This document shows positions 26,805 through 33,595 of a DNA stretch of 64,000 bases, piece by piece. The notes beneath the pieces were generated by a model, which saw nothing but the letters and a program-made list of their open reading frames with translations, did not search any database and was not told where the DNA came from. Positions within the stretch are counted from its first letter, which is position 1. Each line of letters begins with the position of its first letter. The translations under genes and the position numbers were made by a program. This DNA is from Eisenbergiella tayi (lineage in GTDB: Bacteria > Bacillota > Clostridia > Lachnospirales > Lachnospiraceae): contig NZ_MPDJ01000007.1 of NCBI RefSeq assembly GCF_001881565.1, positions 124,001 through 188,000 on the forward strand, in the 5' to 3' direction.

Positions 26805-27528
26805 TGTGTTCTTCCTCATCAATCTTTTCATTTCCTTCATTCAGCATGAAGTATAGCAGAGCTTCCAGCAATGTTGCCATATAATGAAGCGACCAGTTTT
26901 CTTCCGGCTCTTTTGTCATCTTATCAAGCACGGCTCGAAAAGCCGTGGTACGGTCAATCCTTGTTTCATCATCAATGCGGTCAAGTATGCCCTTCATTTT
27001 CAGGGCGAGTTCTTTTTCCTCGTCAGAAAGCTCCGGTATGCCAAGTAACTCAGATAGTTTCTTGTCCTGCATAATAGCATCGTATTCGATGTATGACTTG
27101 TGTTCGGCTGACATCAATTCTTCAAAGTAGTTGATAAAAATATGAACGCGAATGCCACCTTCTTCGTCCGGGGAGAAGCAGACGGTTTGCGATTTTTCTG
27201 CAATTTCTTTCAAAAATGCAAGGTCTTCTGAGTCATCGAACTCCGCAAACGGAAGAAACATATTGATTTCCGCGTGCCAACGATGATAGTCCACGATTCC
27301 CTTGATATACCCGCGGTGTTGCTTGACAAACGCATCACAGCGTTCCAGAAGATACTCGTAGTTCTTCTTGTCCTCCGGTACAATGATCTTTGGTATCTTG
27401 TCCATTGCTTCGGAGTACGCTTTCAGCATACCACAATTAACTGCGCGGTCAAACACCTCATCGCACCATTTATCGTATTCGGCAGACTCGGTTTCCCGGT
27501 AATCCTTCTCAAAGATAATATCGTCCAT
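26797..27528 (-). CDS. Hypothetical acidic protein
   Basis: This 243-residue protein is acidic, strongly helical and without recognisable motifs. It is located between the AlkZ-related protein and flavodoxin and is 4 bp from the former, so it belongs to the accessory operon. I cannot assign a function. Confidence 0.65.
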   Translation of the reverse strand: MDDIIFEKDYRETESAEYDKWCDEVFDRAVNCGMLKAYSEAMDKIPKIIVPEDKKNYEYLLERCDAFVKQHRGYIKGIVDYHRWHAEINMFLPFAEFDDSEDLAFLKEIAEKSQTVCFSPDEEGGIRVHIFINYFEELMSAEHKSYIEYDAIMQDKKLSELLGIPELSDEEKELALKMKGILDRIDDETRIDRTTAFRAVLDKMTKEPEENWSLHYMATLLEALLYFMLNEGNEKIDEEEHNE

Positions 27529-27532
27529 TGCG

Positions 27533-28219
27533 TTACCCCTTTATGATTTTCTCAAGCTGCATTTCGGTCGCGTTAGGCAGACGTGATTGCAGATGTTTTA
27601 GAATGCGTTCTTTGGATTCCTGCGGGTCTCGCTGATAGGCAGATGTGATAAGGTCGTACCCGAAAAGTTCTTCCGGCGTCGCATACTCTGCGACACCCCA
27701 GCCATAAGGTCTTCCGTATCTGTCCTGCATATAGACGAAATCCGCGATGCAGACATAGCTCTGCATTTGCAGCCGCGTGATGCACGTCTCAAAACCGGTG
27801 TTGCCGCCCTTGCGGTAGTTCAGAGCCTCTTTCAGCCGTTTGGAAAGCATCCTGCCTTCACCGGCTATGGCTTCATAAAGCTCCTTGTCCTTGTAGGACG
27901 CCAAGCCGTCATCCCAACGGGCGTCAAAGTCATAGCCGTCACGCCGGAAGTTCGCAAAGTCCGGAATCCACTCCCGACTCACAAATCCAGCCTTCTTGTT
28001 GAAAAGTTTGCCGTAAAGACATTTGCCGCTCCGCGCAGCCGGTCCTTTCCATTCCCACGGACCATCTACATCATCCGCAAACCATAACTCAGGTGGGCAA
28101 AGTTCCTCGATGGAGAAGCCGTGAATCTCGTTCCGAAAGAAGGGCAGAAAGCCGTATTGTTCGACGGCGGCAATCAAACCATCTGCACTATGTAGTTGTC
28201 TGGCATATCTCTTTGACAT
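27533..28219 (-). CDS. AlkZ-related protein
   Basis: This 228-residue protein contains DGPWEWKGPAARSGKCLYGK, then RWDDGLASYKDKELYEAI and GRPYGWGVAEYATPEELFGYD, which I recognise as the pattern of proteins annotated as AlkZ-related. AlkZ is a glycosylase acting on crosslinked DNA, but whether this branch is an active glycosylase is uncertain, as no experimentally known catalytic QxQ/QxD motif is obvious. It overlaps the upstream gene by 1 bp. Its placement with a translesion polymerase supports a repair-related operon. Confidence 0.6.
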   Translation of the reverse strand: MSKRYARQLHSADGLIAAVEQYGFLPFFRNEIHGFSIEELCPPELWFADDVDGPWEWKGPAARSGKCLYGKLFNKKAGFVSREWIPDFANFRRDGYDFDARWDDGLASYKDKELYEAIAGEGRMLSKRLKEALNYRKGGNTGFETCITRLQMQSYVCIADFVYMQDRYGRPYGWGVAEYATPEELFGYDLITSAYQRDPQESKERILKHLQSRLPNATEMQLEKIIKG

Positions 28220-28524
28220 TACTCCGCCTCTTCAATCACGCCATAATCAATCAGGATGTTCTTCTCCGCATACTGCGGGTAAACAACACCCATCATCTCA
28301 TACTGATAACGTCTTACGCGGCGATGCTCCTGAATTGGTTCCGGTGCATACGCAGCGGTTTCACAGTGCGCATACTCCGGCATTTCCGCAAGATCATCCC
28401 GAACATCACGGATAAGCGCTTCTGCCACATCATCAATGTTCTTGCCGGTCTCCACGGCAACCAGTTCGTGCTTCCGGACTGCCTTGTCCAGATTACCGGG
28501 GGAGCGAAACAGCTTATATTTCAT
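28219..28524 (-). CDS. Hypothetical protein
   Basis: This 101-residue protein has no recognisable motif. It is mostly helical with DVAEALIRDVRDDLAEMP, and its stop overlaps the next start by 1 bp. It is part of the accessory operon. No function can be given. Confidence 0.6.
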   Translation of the reverse strand: MKYKLFRSPGNLDKAVRKHELVAVETGKNIDDVAEALIRDVRDDLAEMPEYAHCETAAYAPEPIQEHRRVRRYQYEMMGVVYPQYAEKNILIDYGVIEEAE

Positions 28525-28557
28525 ATCGTTGCCCGTCCTTTCTCTCTTTCGGTCTGC

Positions 28558-29382
28558 CTATTCTTCCTGAAATCTGTTCTTTAGGGACGCAATCATCGCT
28601 TGTGCGGCAATGCTCAGATACAAAACTCCAATTTCATAGATAAAGTCGCGGTCGATCACGATAAAGTATTCTCTAACGTGTGTAAAAACCAGTTCCATCA
28701 AGTCCCTGTACAGTGGATCATCAAAGGGCTTGAACCGCGTAAACTTGCTTTTGGCAACGTCCCATGTCATAGACGCTTCGCCCTCAGCACTGGTCATTGC
28801 CTCACAGAGAATCATGCTGACGCCCATTTTTCCGTTGCCGGTCAGGAGTTCTCCTTCGTAATAGCTGAGTAGGTCTTTCTTGCGTCGAAGCGGAACTACA
28901 TCGCAGTTGTCATCCAGCTCAAATGCAATCAGCTCCGCAATCAGTTCCCGCCAGACCGCATAACCGGCGTTAATGGTTCCGTCCTCTTCGCGGCTGATGG
29001 TATCGTCCATGCAGTATCGCTCAAAGAAATTATCTCCGTCAATCTCGTTGCGGGTGCAGAAGATATGCGCCAGCTCATGCAGAAGAATGTGTTTCAACTC
29101 TGCCGGATGACGCGCTATGTCTGTGCGCAGAAGGATTCCGTCCGCGCCGTCTCCTGTGCCGACGAATGCAGAGGCGTGAAAGTCAAAATAGCCGTCCTCT
29201 GTATATCGGTCTTCCAGCCGGTCAGGGAAATACTGCTTGCAGAACTGCTCAAAGACTTCCTGCTGGTTTTCCGCCTGAAAGCAGCACAGCACAAGGTTGT
29301 CCTCGCTGAACTCTGCCCCCAAGCGTTCGTTAAAGATGGAAGCGGCATAGAAAAGGGCTTCTTTATAGTCGTTATCGTTCAT
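28558..29382 (-). CDS. Putative zinc metalloprotease of unknown function
   Basis: This 274-residue protein carries HELAHIF at about residues 103-109, a gluzincin/zincin HExxH motif, followed by a candidate third ligand in RELIAELIAFEL, the pattern of an Asp/Glu zincin. The rest has no family signature I recognise. It sits directly downstream of the ImmA-like gene, 24 bp away. It could be a second processing protease within the operon. Confidence 0.65.
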   Translation of the reverse strand: MNDNDYKEALFYAASIFNERLGAEFSEDNLVLCCFQAENQQEVFEQFCKQYFPDRLEDRYTEDGYFDFHASAFVGTGDGADGILLRTDIARHPAELKHILLHELAHIFCTRNEIDGDNFFERYCMDDTISREEDGTINAGYAVWRELIAELIAFELDDNCDVVPLRRKKDLLSYYEGELLTGNGKMGVSMILCEAMTSAEGEASMTWDVAKSKFTRFKPFDDPLYRDLMELVFTHVREYFIVIDRDFIYEIGVLYLSIAAQAMIASLKNRFQEE

Positions 29383-29406
29383 CTAATTACTATCCTTCAT
29401 CCTCAT

Positions 29407-29943
29407 TCAACCCTCCGGTCTGACATTTTTCAGGAAGTCAGAGTGCGGTACATAAGGCAAGTTGAGCTGCCAGCCCATGCGGTTCAGCTCGTTGAGCTTG
29501 ATCAGCATCAGGTTGATGTTTGTTCCCATTGCAGCCGAGAGCTGCACCACATCGTAGTCCTGCTTCATCAGGTCAATCAGCTCATCATCGTCAATGATCA
29601 GGTGTGAGGCAAACGCATTCGCCTCATATTCGTGTTTTGTGCGCATATCGAACAGCACGAACTCCGGGAGCGGTTCGTTTCCTTTGGCAAGATCACGGTG
29701 AAAGGTATCATGCCCGATCTCGTGACCGCAAACCATTTGCATGATCAGATACTCCATGTTGGAGTTCAGAAGAATATGCCGCTCTTTATGGCGGTAGGTG
29801 TACATTCCGAGCAGATCGTTCAGATTGTCAAGAAAATGGAGATGAATGCCCAGCTCACGGGCAATCTTCAAGGTATCTCTTGTTCCACAGCTTTTGACAA
29901 TGCTGTTCGCCTTTTTGTATATTTCCTCGGAGCGAATTATCAC
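29407..29943 (-). CDS. ImmA/IrrE-family metallo-endopeptidase
   Basis: This 178-residue protein contains the HEIGHDTFH motif (about 97-105) and a third zinc ligand in KHEYEANAFASHLI, the complete signature of the ImmA/IrrE family. ImmA cleaves the HTH repressor ImmR after DNA damage or quorum signals in ICEBs1. The likely partner HTH gene lies 68 bp upstream. Cleavage would derepress the operon that follows. Confidence 0.9.
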   Translation of the reverse strand: MIIRSEEIYKKANSIVKSCGTRDTLKIARELGIHLHFLDNLNDLLGMYTYRHKERHILLNSNMEYLIMQMVCGHEIGHDTFHRDLAKGNEPLPEFVLFDMRTKHEYEANAFASHLIIDDDELIDLMKQDYDVVQLSAAMGTNINLMLIKLNELNRMGWQLNLPYVPHSDFLKNVRPEG

Positions 29944-30011
29944 GGGACCTTCACCCCTTTCATGTTGAAAACAGTCAAAGTAAATCCGTCAAGAAACCGA
30001 GACGCAGACAG

Positions 30012-30440
30012 TTATTCCTCTGCGTCCGTACCGGTCTTCTTGTATTTCTTCGGCGTGTATTTCTCAACATTCCGGGCTTTGGATTCCCAATATATATCCT
30101 GCAACGCCTTCATCACCGCATCCTTGTCCTGCTCAGACAGCGTACCGCCCGCAAACAAGCCGGACATCCCTTCAATCAGGTCCTTTGCCTGTTTCATGCC
30201 ACGGGAGCCGTACTGCTCGGATGCCTGAACCACAAACTCTTCGTCCTCGGTCAGCAGATAGTTCACATCCACCTTGAAGTATTCCGCGATTTTTCTGTAA
30301 GCGTCCTTGGTACGGGGAAAGGAAATGCCGTTCTCGTACCGGGTAATCATACGTCTGTTGATTCCCAGTGCATCGGCTACTTCCTGCTGGGTCAGCTTCC
30401 GCTTCTCCCGTTCAGCCTTGAATTTCTCTCCAAACGTCAT
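30012..30440 (-). CDS. XRE-family HTH repressor (ImmR-like)
   Basis: This 142-residue protein has an N-terminal HTH (LTQQEVADALGINRRMITRYE, about 16-36) and a C-terminal region that may be the dimerisation and ImmA recognition domain. I start at ATG 30440, 12 bases after AGGAG; a GTG at 30452 is too close to the ribosome binding site. It is divergent from the plus-strand genes at 30.7 kb and shares a regulatory region with paired repeats and a consensus promoter, so it is expected to repress both directions. Confidence 0.85.
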   Translation of the reverse strand: MTFGEKFKAEREKRKLTQQEVADALGINRRMITRYENGISFPRTKDAYRKIAEYFKVDVNYLLTEDEEFVVQASEQYGSRGMKQAKDLIEGMSGLFAGGTLSEQDKDAVMKALQDIYWESKARNVEKYTPKKYKKTGTDAEE

Positions 30441-30495
30441 TTTGGTAATCACTCCTGTTCACAAAAAGTTTGCGACATTAAATTGCGCAAGTCTA

Positions 30496-30524
30496 TTGAC
30501 AAAGGCACTTGAAGTGCGTATAAT
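30496..30524 (+). promoter_or_regulatory. Consensus sigma-70 promoter with palindrome in spacer
   Basis: TTGACA (30496-30501) and TATAAT (30519-30524) are a perfect match to consensus with 17 bp between. The spacer contains GCACTTGAAGTGC, a 13-bp perfect palindrome, positioned as an operator that would block RNA polymerase. Confidence 0.85.
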
Positions 30525-30529
30525 AATGA

Positions 30530-30600
30530 CTGAGCAATCCAACTACTCATAGTATATCCTGAATTGCTCATCCTGTCAAGGGGCATGAGTAGTTGTACAC
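30530..30600. promoter_or_regulatory. Inverted-repeat operator cluster
   Basis: CTGAGCAATCC and CAACTACTCAT recur inverted as GAATTGCTCAT and ATGAGTAGTTG within 70 bp. The two pairs give nested dyads downstream of the promoter. They are candidate repressor sites or RNA leader structure. Confidence 0.5.
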
Positions 30601-30709
30601 GAAAAAGTTACATCTTTTGAGCAGTTCAAATGGACAGGCATTTATGCTGCCGAAGATCATCCGTACTGGCATACACCGGTATAAGGGAACAGGAGTGAGA
30701 AAAACAGAA

Positions 30710-30970
30710 ATGGCTACACAGTACAGAAAAGCATACGTCCCGGTTACGCTGGATGTGGACAAGGAGGGGGCAATCCTCCCTCGCCTTATCTGGTGGGACA
30801 ACGGTGTAATCTTTCAAATCGACCAGATTCTATACAAATGCCGCGCCACATCCAAAAAGGTTGGGGGCGGAGGCATCCGTTACACAGTTCAGATTCGCGG
30901 AAAGGAGTCATTTCTTTTCCACGAAGGAGACAAGTGGTTCGTCGAAGCAAAGGAGGACAACTGCTCATGA
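30710..30970 (+). CDS. Small hypothetical protein of mobile elements
   Basis: This 86-residue protein begins MATQYRKAYVPVTLDV and is a small beta-rich domain (RLIWWDNGVIFQIDQIL, RYTVQIRGKESFLF). Similar small proteins precede ImmA-like peptidases on clostridial elements. ATG 30710 lies 14 bases after AGGAG; the longer frame from 30593 has no better signal. It follows a leader of about 180 nt. Confidence 0.6.
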   Translation: MATQYRKAYVPVTLDVDKEGAILPRLIWWDNGVIFQIDQILYKCRATSKKVGGGGIRYTVQIRGKESFLFHEGDKWFVEAKEDNCS

Positions 30971-31695
30971 TTTTATCCCAGCGCCAACTTGAAGAAATTG
31001 CAGCCTCAACAACGAAGGACTTCAACCGGTTCTTTTTCGGGGATGAGGCGGACAAGCCCGACCGATCAGCTTTGCCAACACCCATTGATCAGTTTGCAAA
31101 GAACTATCTCGGTCTTCGCGTATCATTCGCCCGTCTCTCGCCGGACGGAAGCATCTGCGGTGTCACTGCCTATGCCGACACTGAGTACAAGATCACGGAA
31201 CTTGGTATTACGCGCACACTGGCTTTGAAGCGTAATCAAATTATCTTGGACGAGAGCTTCATTCGATCCGGCAACGTGCAGCGGCTCTGCGCCAAGCGCA
31301 GATTTACCCTTGCCCACGAGTGCGCCCATCAGATTCTCTTCCAACTGGAATCGGAAGAGGTAAAGGCGTCCTGCGAAATGAAATATTCCGCACGGACAGC
31401 CTATACGCCGCGAGAACTGAAAACCCGCGAGGACTGGAACGAGTGGCAAGCAAATGTCTTGGGCGCGGCGATCCTGCTTCCTCAAAAAGAGGTTGACCTG
31501 GCAATGCGTCGGTTTGCAGAAACGCCGCTGATCAATTACGAGGGGAGGTATTCGTATGGTGATCACTTAACGCTGCGCCTTTTCTGCCGGTTGTTCGGTG
31601 TCTCCAAGACAACGGCGTCTATCCGCCTTCGTCAGCTCGGCTACATGGTAGATCGTCCATTCAGTGAGTATGTTGACCCATTGGAGGTGTGGTAA
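30967..31695 (+). CDS. ImmA/IrrE-family metallo-endopeptidase (second)
   Basis: This 242-residue protein carries HECAHQILF at about residues 117-125 and a later third-ligand candidate in EWQANVLGAAILLP, typical of the ImmA/IrrE family in a longer form. A C-terminal HTH-like segment (FCRLFGVSKTTASIRLRQLGYM) recalls the C-terminal extension of some IrrE proteins. It overlaps the upstream stop by 4 bp. It is divergent from the ImmR-like gene and could cleave the same repressor or another. Confidence 0.85.
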   Translation: MILSQRQLEEIAASTTKDFNRFFFGDEADKPDRSALPTPIDQFAKNYLGLRVSFARLSPDGSICGVTAYADTEYKITELGITRTLALKRNQIILDESFIRSGNVQRLCAKRRFTLAHECAHQILFQLESEEVKASCEMKYSARTAYTPRELKTREDWNEWQANVLGAAILLPQKEVDLAMRRFAETPLINYEGRYSYGDHLTLRLFCRLFGVSKTTASIRLRQLGYMVDRPFSEYVDPLEVW

Positions 31696-31937
31696 TGAAG
31701 AGAGCATCCATTCGGGTTCAGGAACCGACGCCGGAGCTGATCGAAAAAATCCGCAGGGCAAGAGTTGCCATTTCCCAGCAGAAGCCCCGATACCTGAAAT
31801 GTCCCTATTGTCAGCATAATGCCATTGCTGTCTACGAGGACACGAGGGGTCATGTAGAATCCAAGTGCAAGAAATGCGGGCGGATCACAGTCTTTGATGT
31901 GCTGAATATGAGAAGACTGCGACCGCGTACCAAGTAA
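31695..31937 (+). CDS. Zinc-ribbon protein
   Basis: This 80-residue protein has CPYC (about residue 37) and CKKC (about 60), a four-cysteine zinc ribbon, with basic ends. ATG 31695 overlaps the upstream TAA, suggesting coupling. It resembles Com-like/adapter zinc ribbons on phages and mobile elements. A DNA-binding role is inference. Confidence 0.7.
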   Translation: MKRASIRVQEPTPELIEKIRRARVAISQQKPRYLKCPYCQHNAIAVYEDTRGHVESKCKKCGRITVFDVLNMRRLRPRTK

Positions 31938-31993
31938 GAACCGGAGGACAAGCCTCTGTTCTAAAATAAAATATATGTCATAGCTGAGCTGTG

Positions 31994-32098
31994 GAGCCGC
32001 CTGATAGGTGAAGTCATCCTAATGCCGCATGAGACAGAGTTTAATTGCTCTGTTTTATCGGCATGGGATTCAAACCTCACCGTCATGCGGCTCTTTTT
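31994..32098 (+). ncRNA. Nested-stem structured RNA leader/terminator
   Basis: Four stems nest in order: GAGCCGC with GCGGCTC (31994-32000 and 32087-32093), GGTGA with TCACC (32007-32011 and 32077-32081), TGCCG with CGGCA (32023-32027 and 32059-32063) and ACAGAG with CTCTGT (32034-32039 and 32048-32053). Five T follow at 32094-32098, so the outer stem can also act as a terminator. It lies between the zinc-ribbon gene and the sigma-like gene start at 32146. It may be an attenuator or a small RNA; ligand or role is unknown. Confidence 0.6.
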
Positions 32099-32145
32099 CT
32101 GTCTTCACCCTTCCCGCTGCTCCCGCGCAGCGGAAAGGATGAACA

Positions 32146-32628
32146 ATGAAAATCCCTAAGACCCCTATCGCGTTCGATTACGACCTCTGGACTACGGAGG
32201 ACGGCAAGTGCATGGTGCGCGTGAAACGAACCGGCGAAGTTTCCGAGGTTGACCGCAAGGTTATGAGAATCCTTCGCGCAGAGGAAAAGCGGATCAGACG
32301 CTCGTATGGCTCTGACAACACCTCTGAGGATGAGGACGGCGCAGAGAAAATTTCTGATACCGTGCTGTCCCTTGACGCTATGCCGGAGGACGATGTGAAG
32401 TCCGCTGCATGGCTGGCAGACTCCCGCGACTGCATGGAGGAACTGATCACCGCCCTCAAAGAGAAGGAGCTTCTTTCCATTCTGACCGAGAAGCAGCGCG
32501 AATTGTATCTTGCGATGACCCGTGAAGGACTGACTCTTCGAGAGTTTGCCCGAAGGAAAGGCATCGGCATCAGAGCTGCATTTGACCTCAAAGCAGCGGT
32601 GCAGAAAAAATTTCAAAGAATTTTTTGA
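32146..32628 (+). CDS. Sigma-70-like regulatory protein of conjugative element
   Basis: This 160-residue protein ends in a region 4-like HTH (LTEKQRELYLAMTREGLTLREFARRKGIG) preceded by a basic/acidic N-terminus (MKIPKTPIAFDYDLWTTEDG). Similar proteins on Tn4451/Tn1549-like elements are annotated as sigma-70-family factors. It probably controls transfer or excision genes. The leader carries the nested-stem RNA. It is followed by the 46-bp repeat that also occurs near mobC. Confidence 0.75.
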   Translation: MKIPKTPIAFDYDLWTTEDGKCMVRVKRTGEVSEVDRKVMRILRAEEKRIRRSYGSDNTSEDEDGAEKISDTVLSLDAMPEDDVKSAAWLADSRDCMEELITALKEKELLSILTEKQRELYLAMTREGLTLREFARRKGIGIRAAFDLKAAVQKKFQRIF

Positions 32629-32629
32629 G

Positions 32630-32676
32630 CGGTACTCAACAAACGGCAAAAAGATGTCCGTTGTAAAGTGAAAGGG
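32630..32676 (+). repeat. Dispersed 46-bp repeat, right copy
   Basis: CGGTACTCAACAAACG and GTCCGTTGTAAAGTGAAAGGG flank a divergent middle. It matches the minus-strand copy at 20580-20625. It begins 1 bp after the sigma-like stop codon. Confidence 0.75.
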
Positions 32677-33139
32677 TCAATCAGACCACTTCACTGCTCC
32701 TTGAAAACTGAATAGTTCAGTGCTGCGGATCTTTCCGCTTCTGCGAAGCAACACAGCTTCCGACGCCAAGACCTCCCGAAAGGGAGTGAGCGACCTCCGG
32801 AGAGCTATAACAGTCGTGTGGTGCGGCTGCTTGCGACGATGCAGATGCCGGGTATAATGATACTTCCGTCTTTTCTTTGAATGGGCGGCTCGGAGCGATC
32901 CTCGGAGGGGTGAGAGTCCCATGATACCGATTGACCATTGGTAGTCCGCAGCATTCCCGGAACTGCAAAGTTCTTCTGGCAGGGGCGCGAGCTGCAAATA
33001 TGCCGGACAATGAAACAAACCCAAAAGAAACTTACTATATAGTTTCAGGATGAAAACTATGTGGCAGGGTATCTTCACAAGATGCTCTGCCATATCCTTT
33101 TGTCCTGAACATTTTCACGAAACAGGAGGTGCTTAGAAT
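32677..33139 (+). other. Structured non-coding stretch, possible RNA
   Basis: About 460 bp with no credible coding frame on either strand. It includes a GNRA-capped hairpin CTCCC-GAAA-GGGAG (about 32785-32798), further G/C-rich short stems, the segment GGGGTGAGAGTCCC (about 32908-32921), and a long imperfect hairpin at 33044-33113. In the last, CAGGATGAAAA pairs with the downstream TTTTGTCCTG around an inner TGGCAG/CTGCCA stem (33062-33092). It precedes the TnpW-like gene. I recognise no named RNA family. Confidence 0.45.
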
Positions 33140-33382
33140 ATGATGGGCATTGAAACAATGAAAAATGTCAGCCCGAAAACGGTTGACCGTAACACACTCG
33201 TTCAAAGAAGCAGCATCCGGCTTGATCCTGCGGCACCGCAAGAGGTCAGGCTGAGGGAGTTCATCAAGCAGATCAGAAATCCCTACTGTTATCTGGACGG
33301 GAAGACAGTGGTGAAGATCAGCTTCGCCGAGACGGACACGACAATGGAAGATTGTCTGGAACACTATCTGAGAGGTCTTTGA
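33140..33382 (+). CDS. TnpW-like small transposon protein
   Basis: This 80-residue protein has an N-terminal basic region and a C-terminal half resembling TnpW-type small proteins that precede serine recombinases on clostridial transposons (VKISFAETDTTMEDCLEHYL). The similarity is in layout and the FxExxTTxEDxLxxYL pattern. ATG 33140 follows AGGAGG. Function is unknown; cotranscription with the recombinases is likely, after a 213-bp gap without other genes. Confidence 0.6.
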   Translation: MMGIETMKNVSPKTVDRNTLVQRSSIRLDPAAPQEVRLREFIKQIRNPYCYLDGKTVVKISFAETDTTMEDCLEHYLRGL

Positions 33383-33595
33383 TTTATGAACAGTCTGAAT
33401 CTTTTCACCCGGTTCTATGGACAAGCGATTGAGCCTGTGGTATAATGAAATCGGTCAAAAAAAGAAGAATACGGATTAAGCCGCTTGCCCTGATGGTCAT
33501 GTGGCGTTTTCGTGTTCCTCTTCATAAGAGTTGAAGCAAGCCTTCGTCTTTCTGATTTGATGTACCACACCAAACAGAAAACGGAGGTTATTTTT

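Noticed and set aside
32677..33115. Group II intron
   Set aside because: GGGGTGAGAGTCCC recalls a group II domain I segment, but there is no reverse transcriptase gene and no domain V that I can find.
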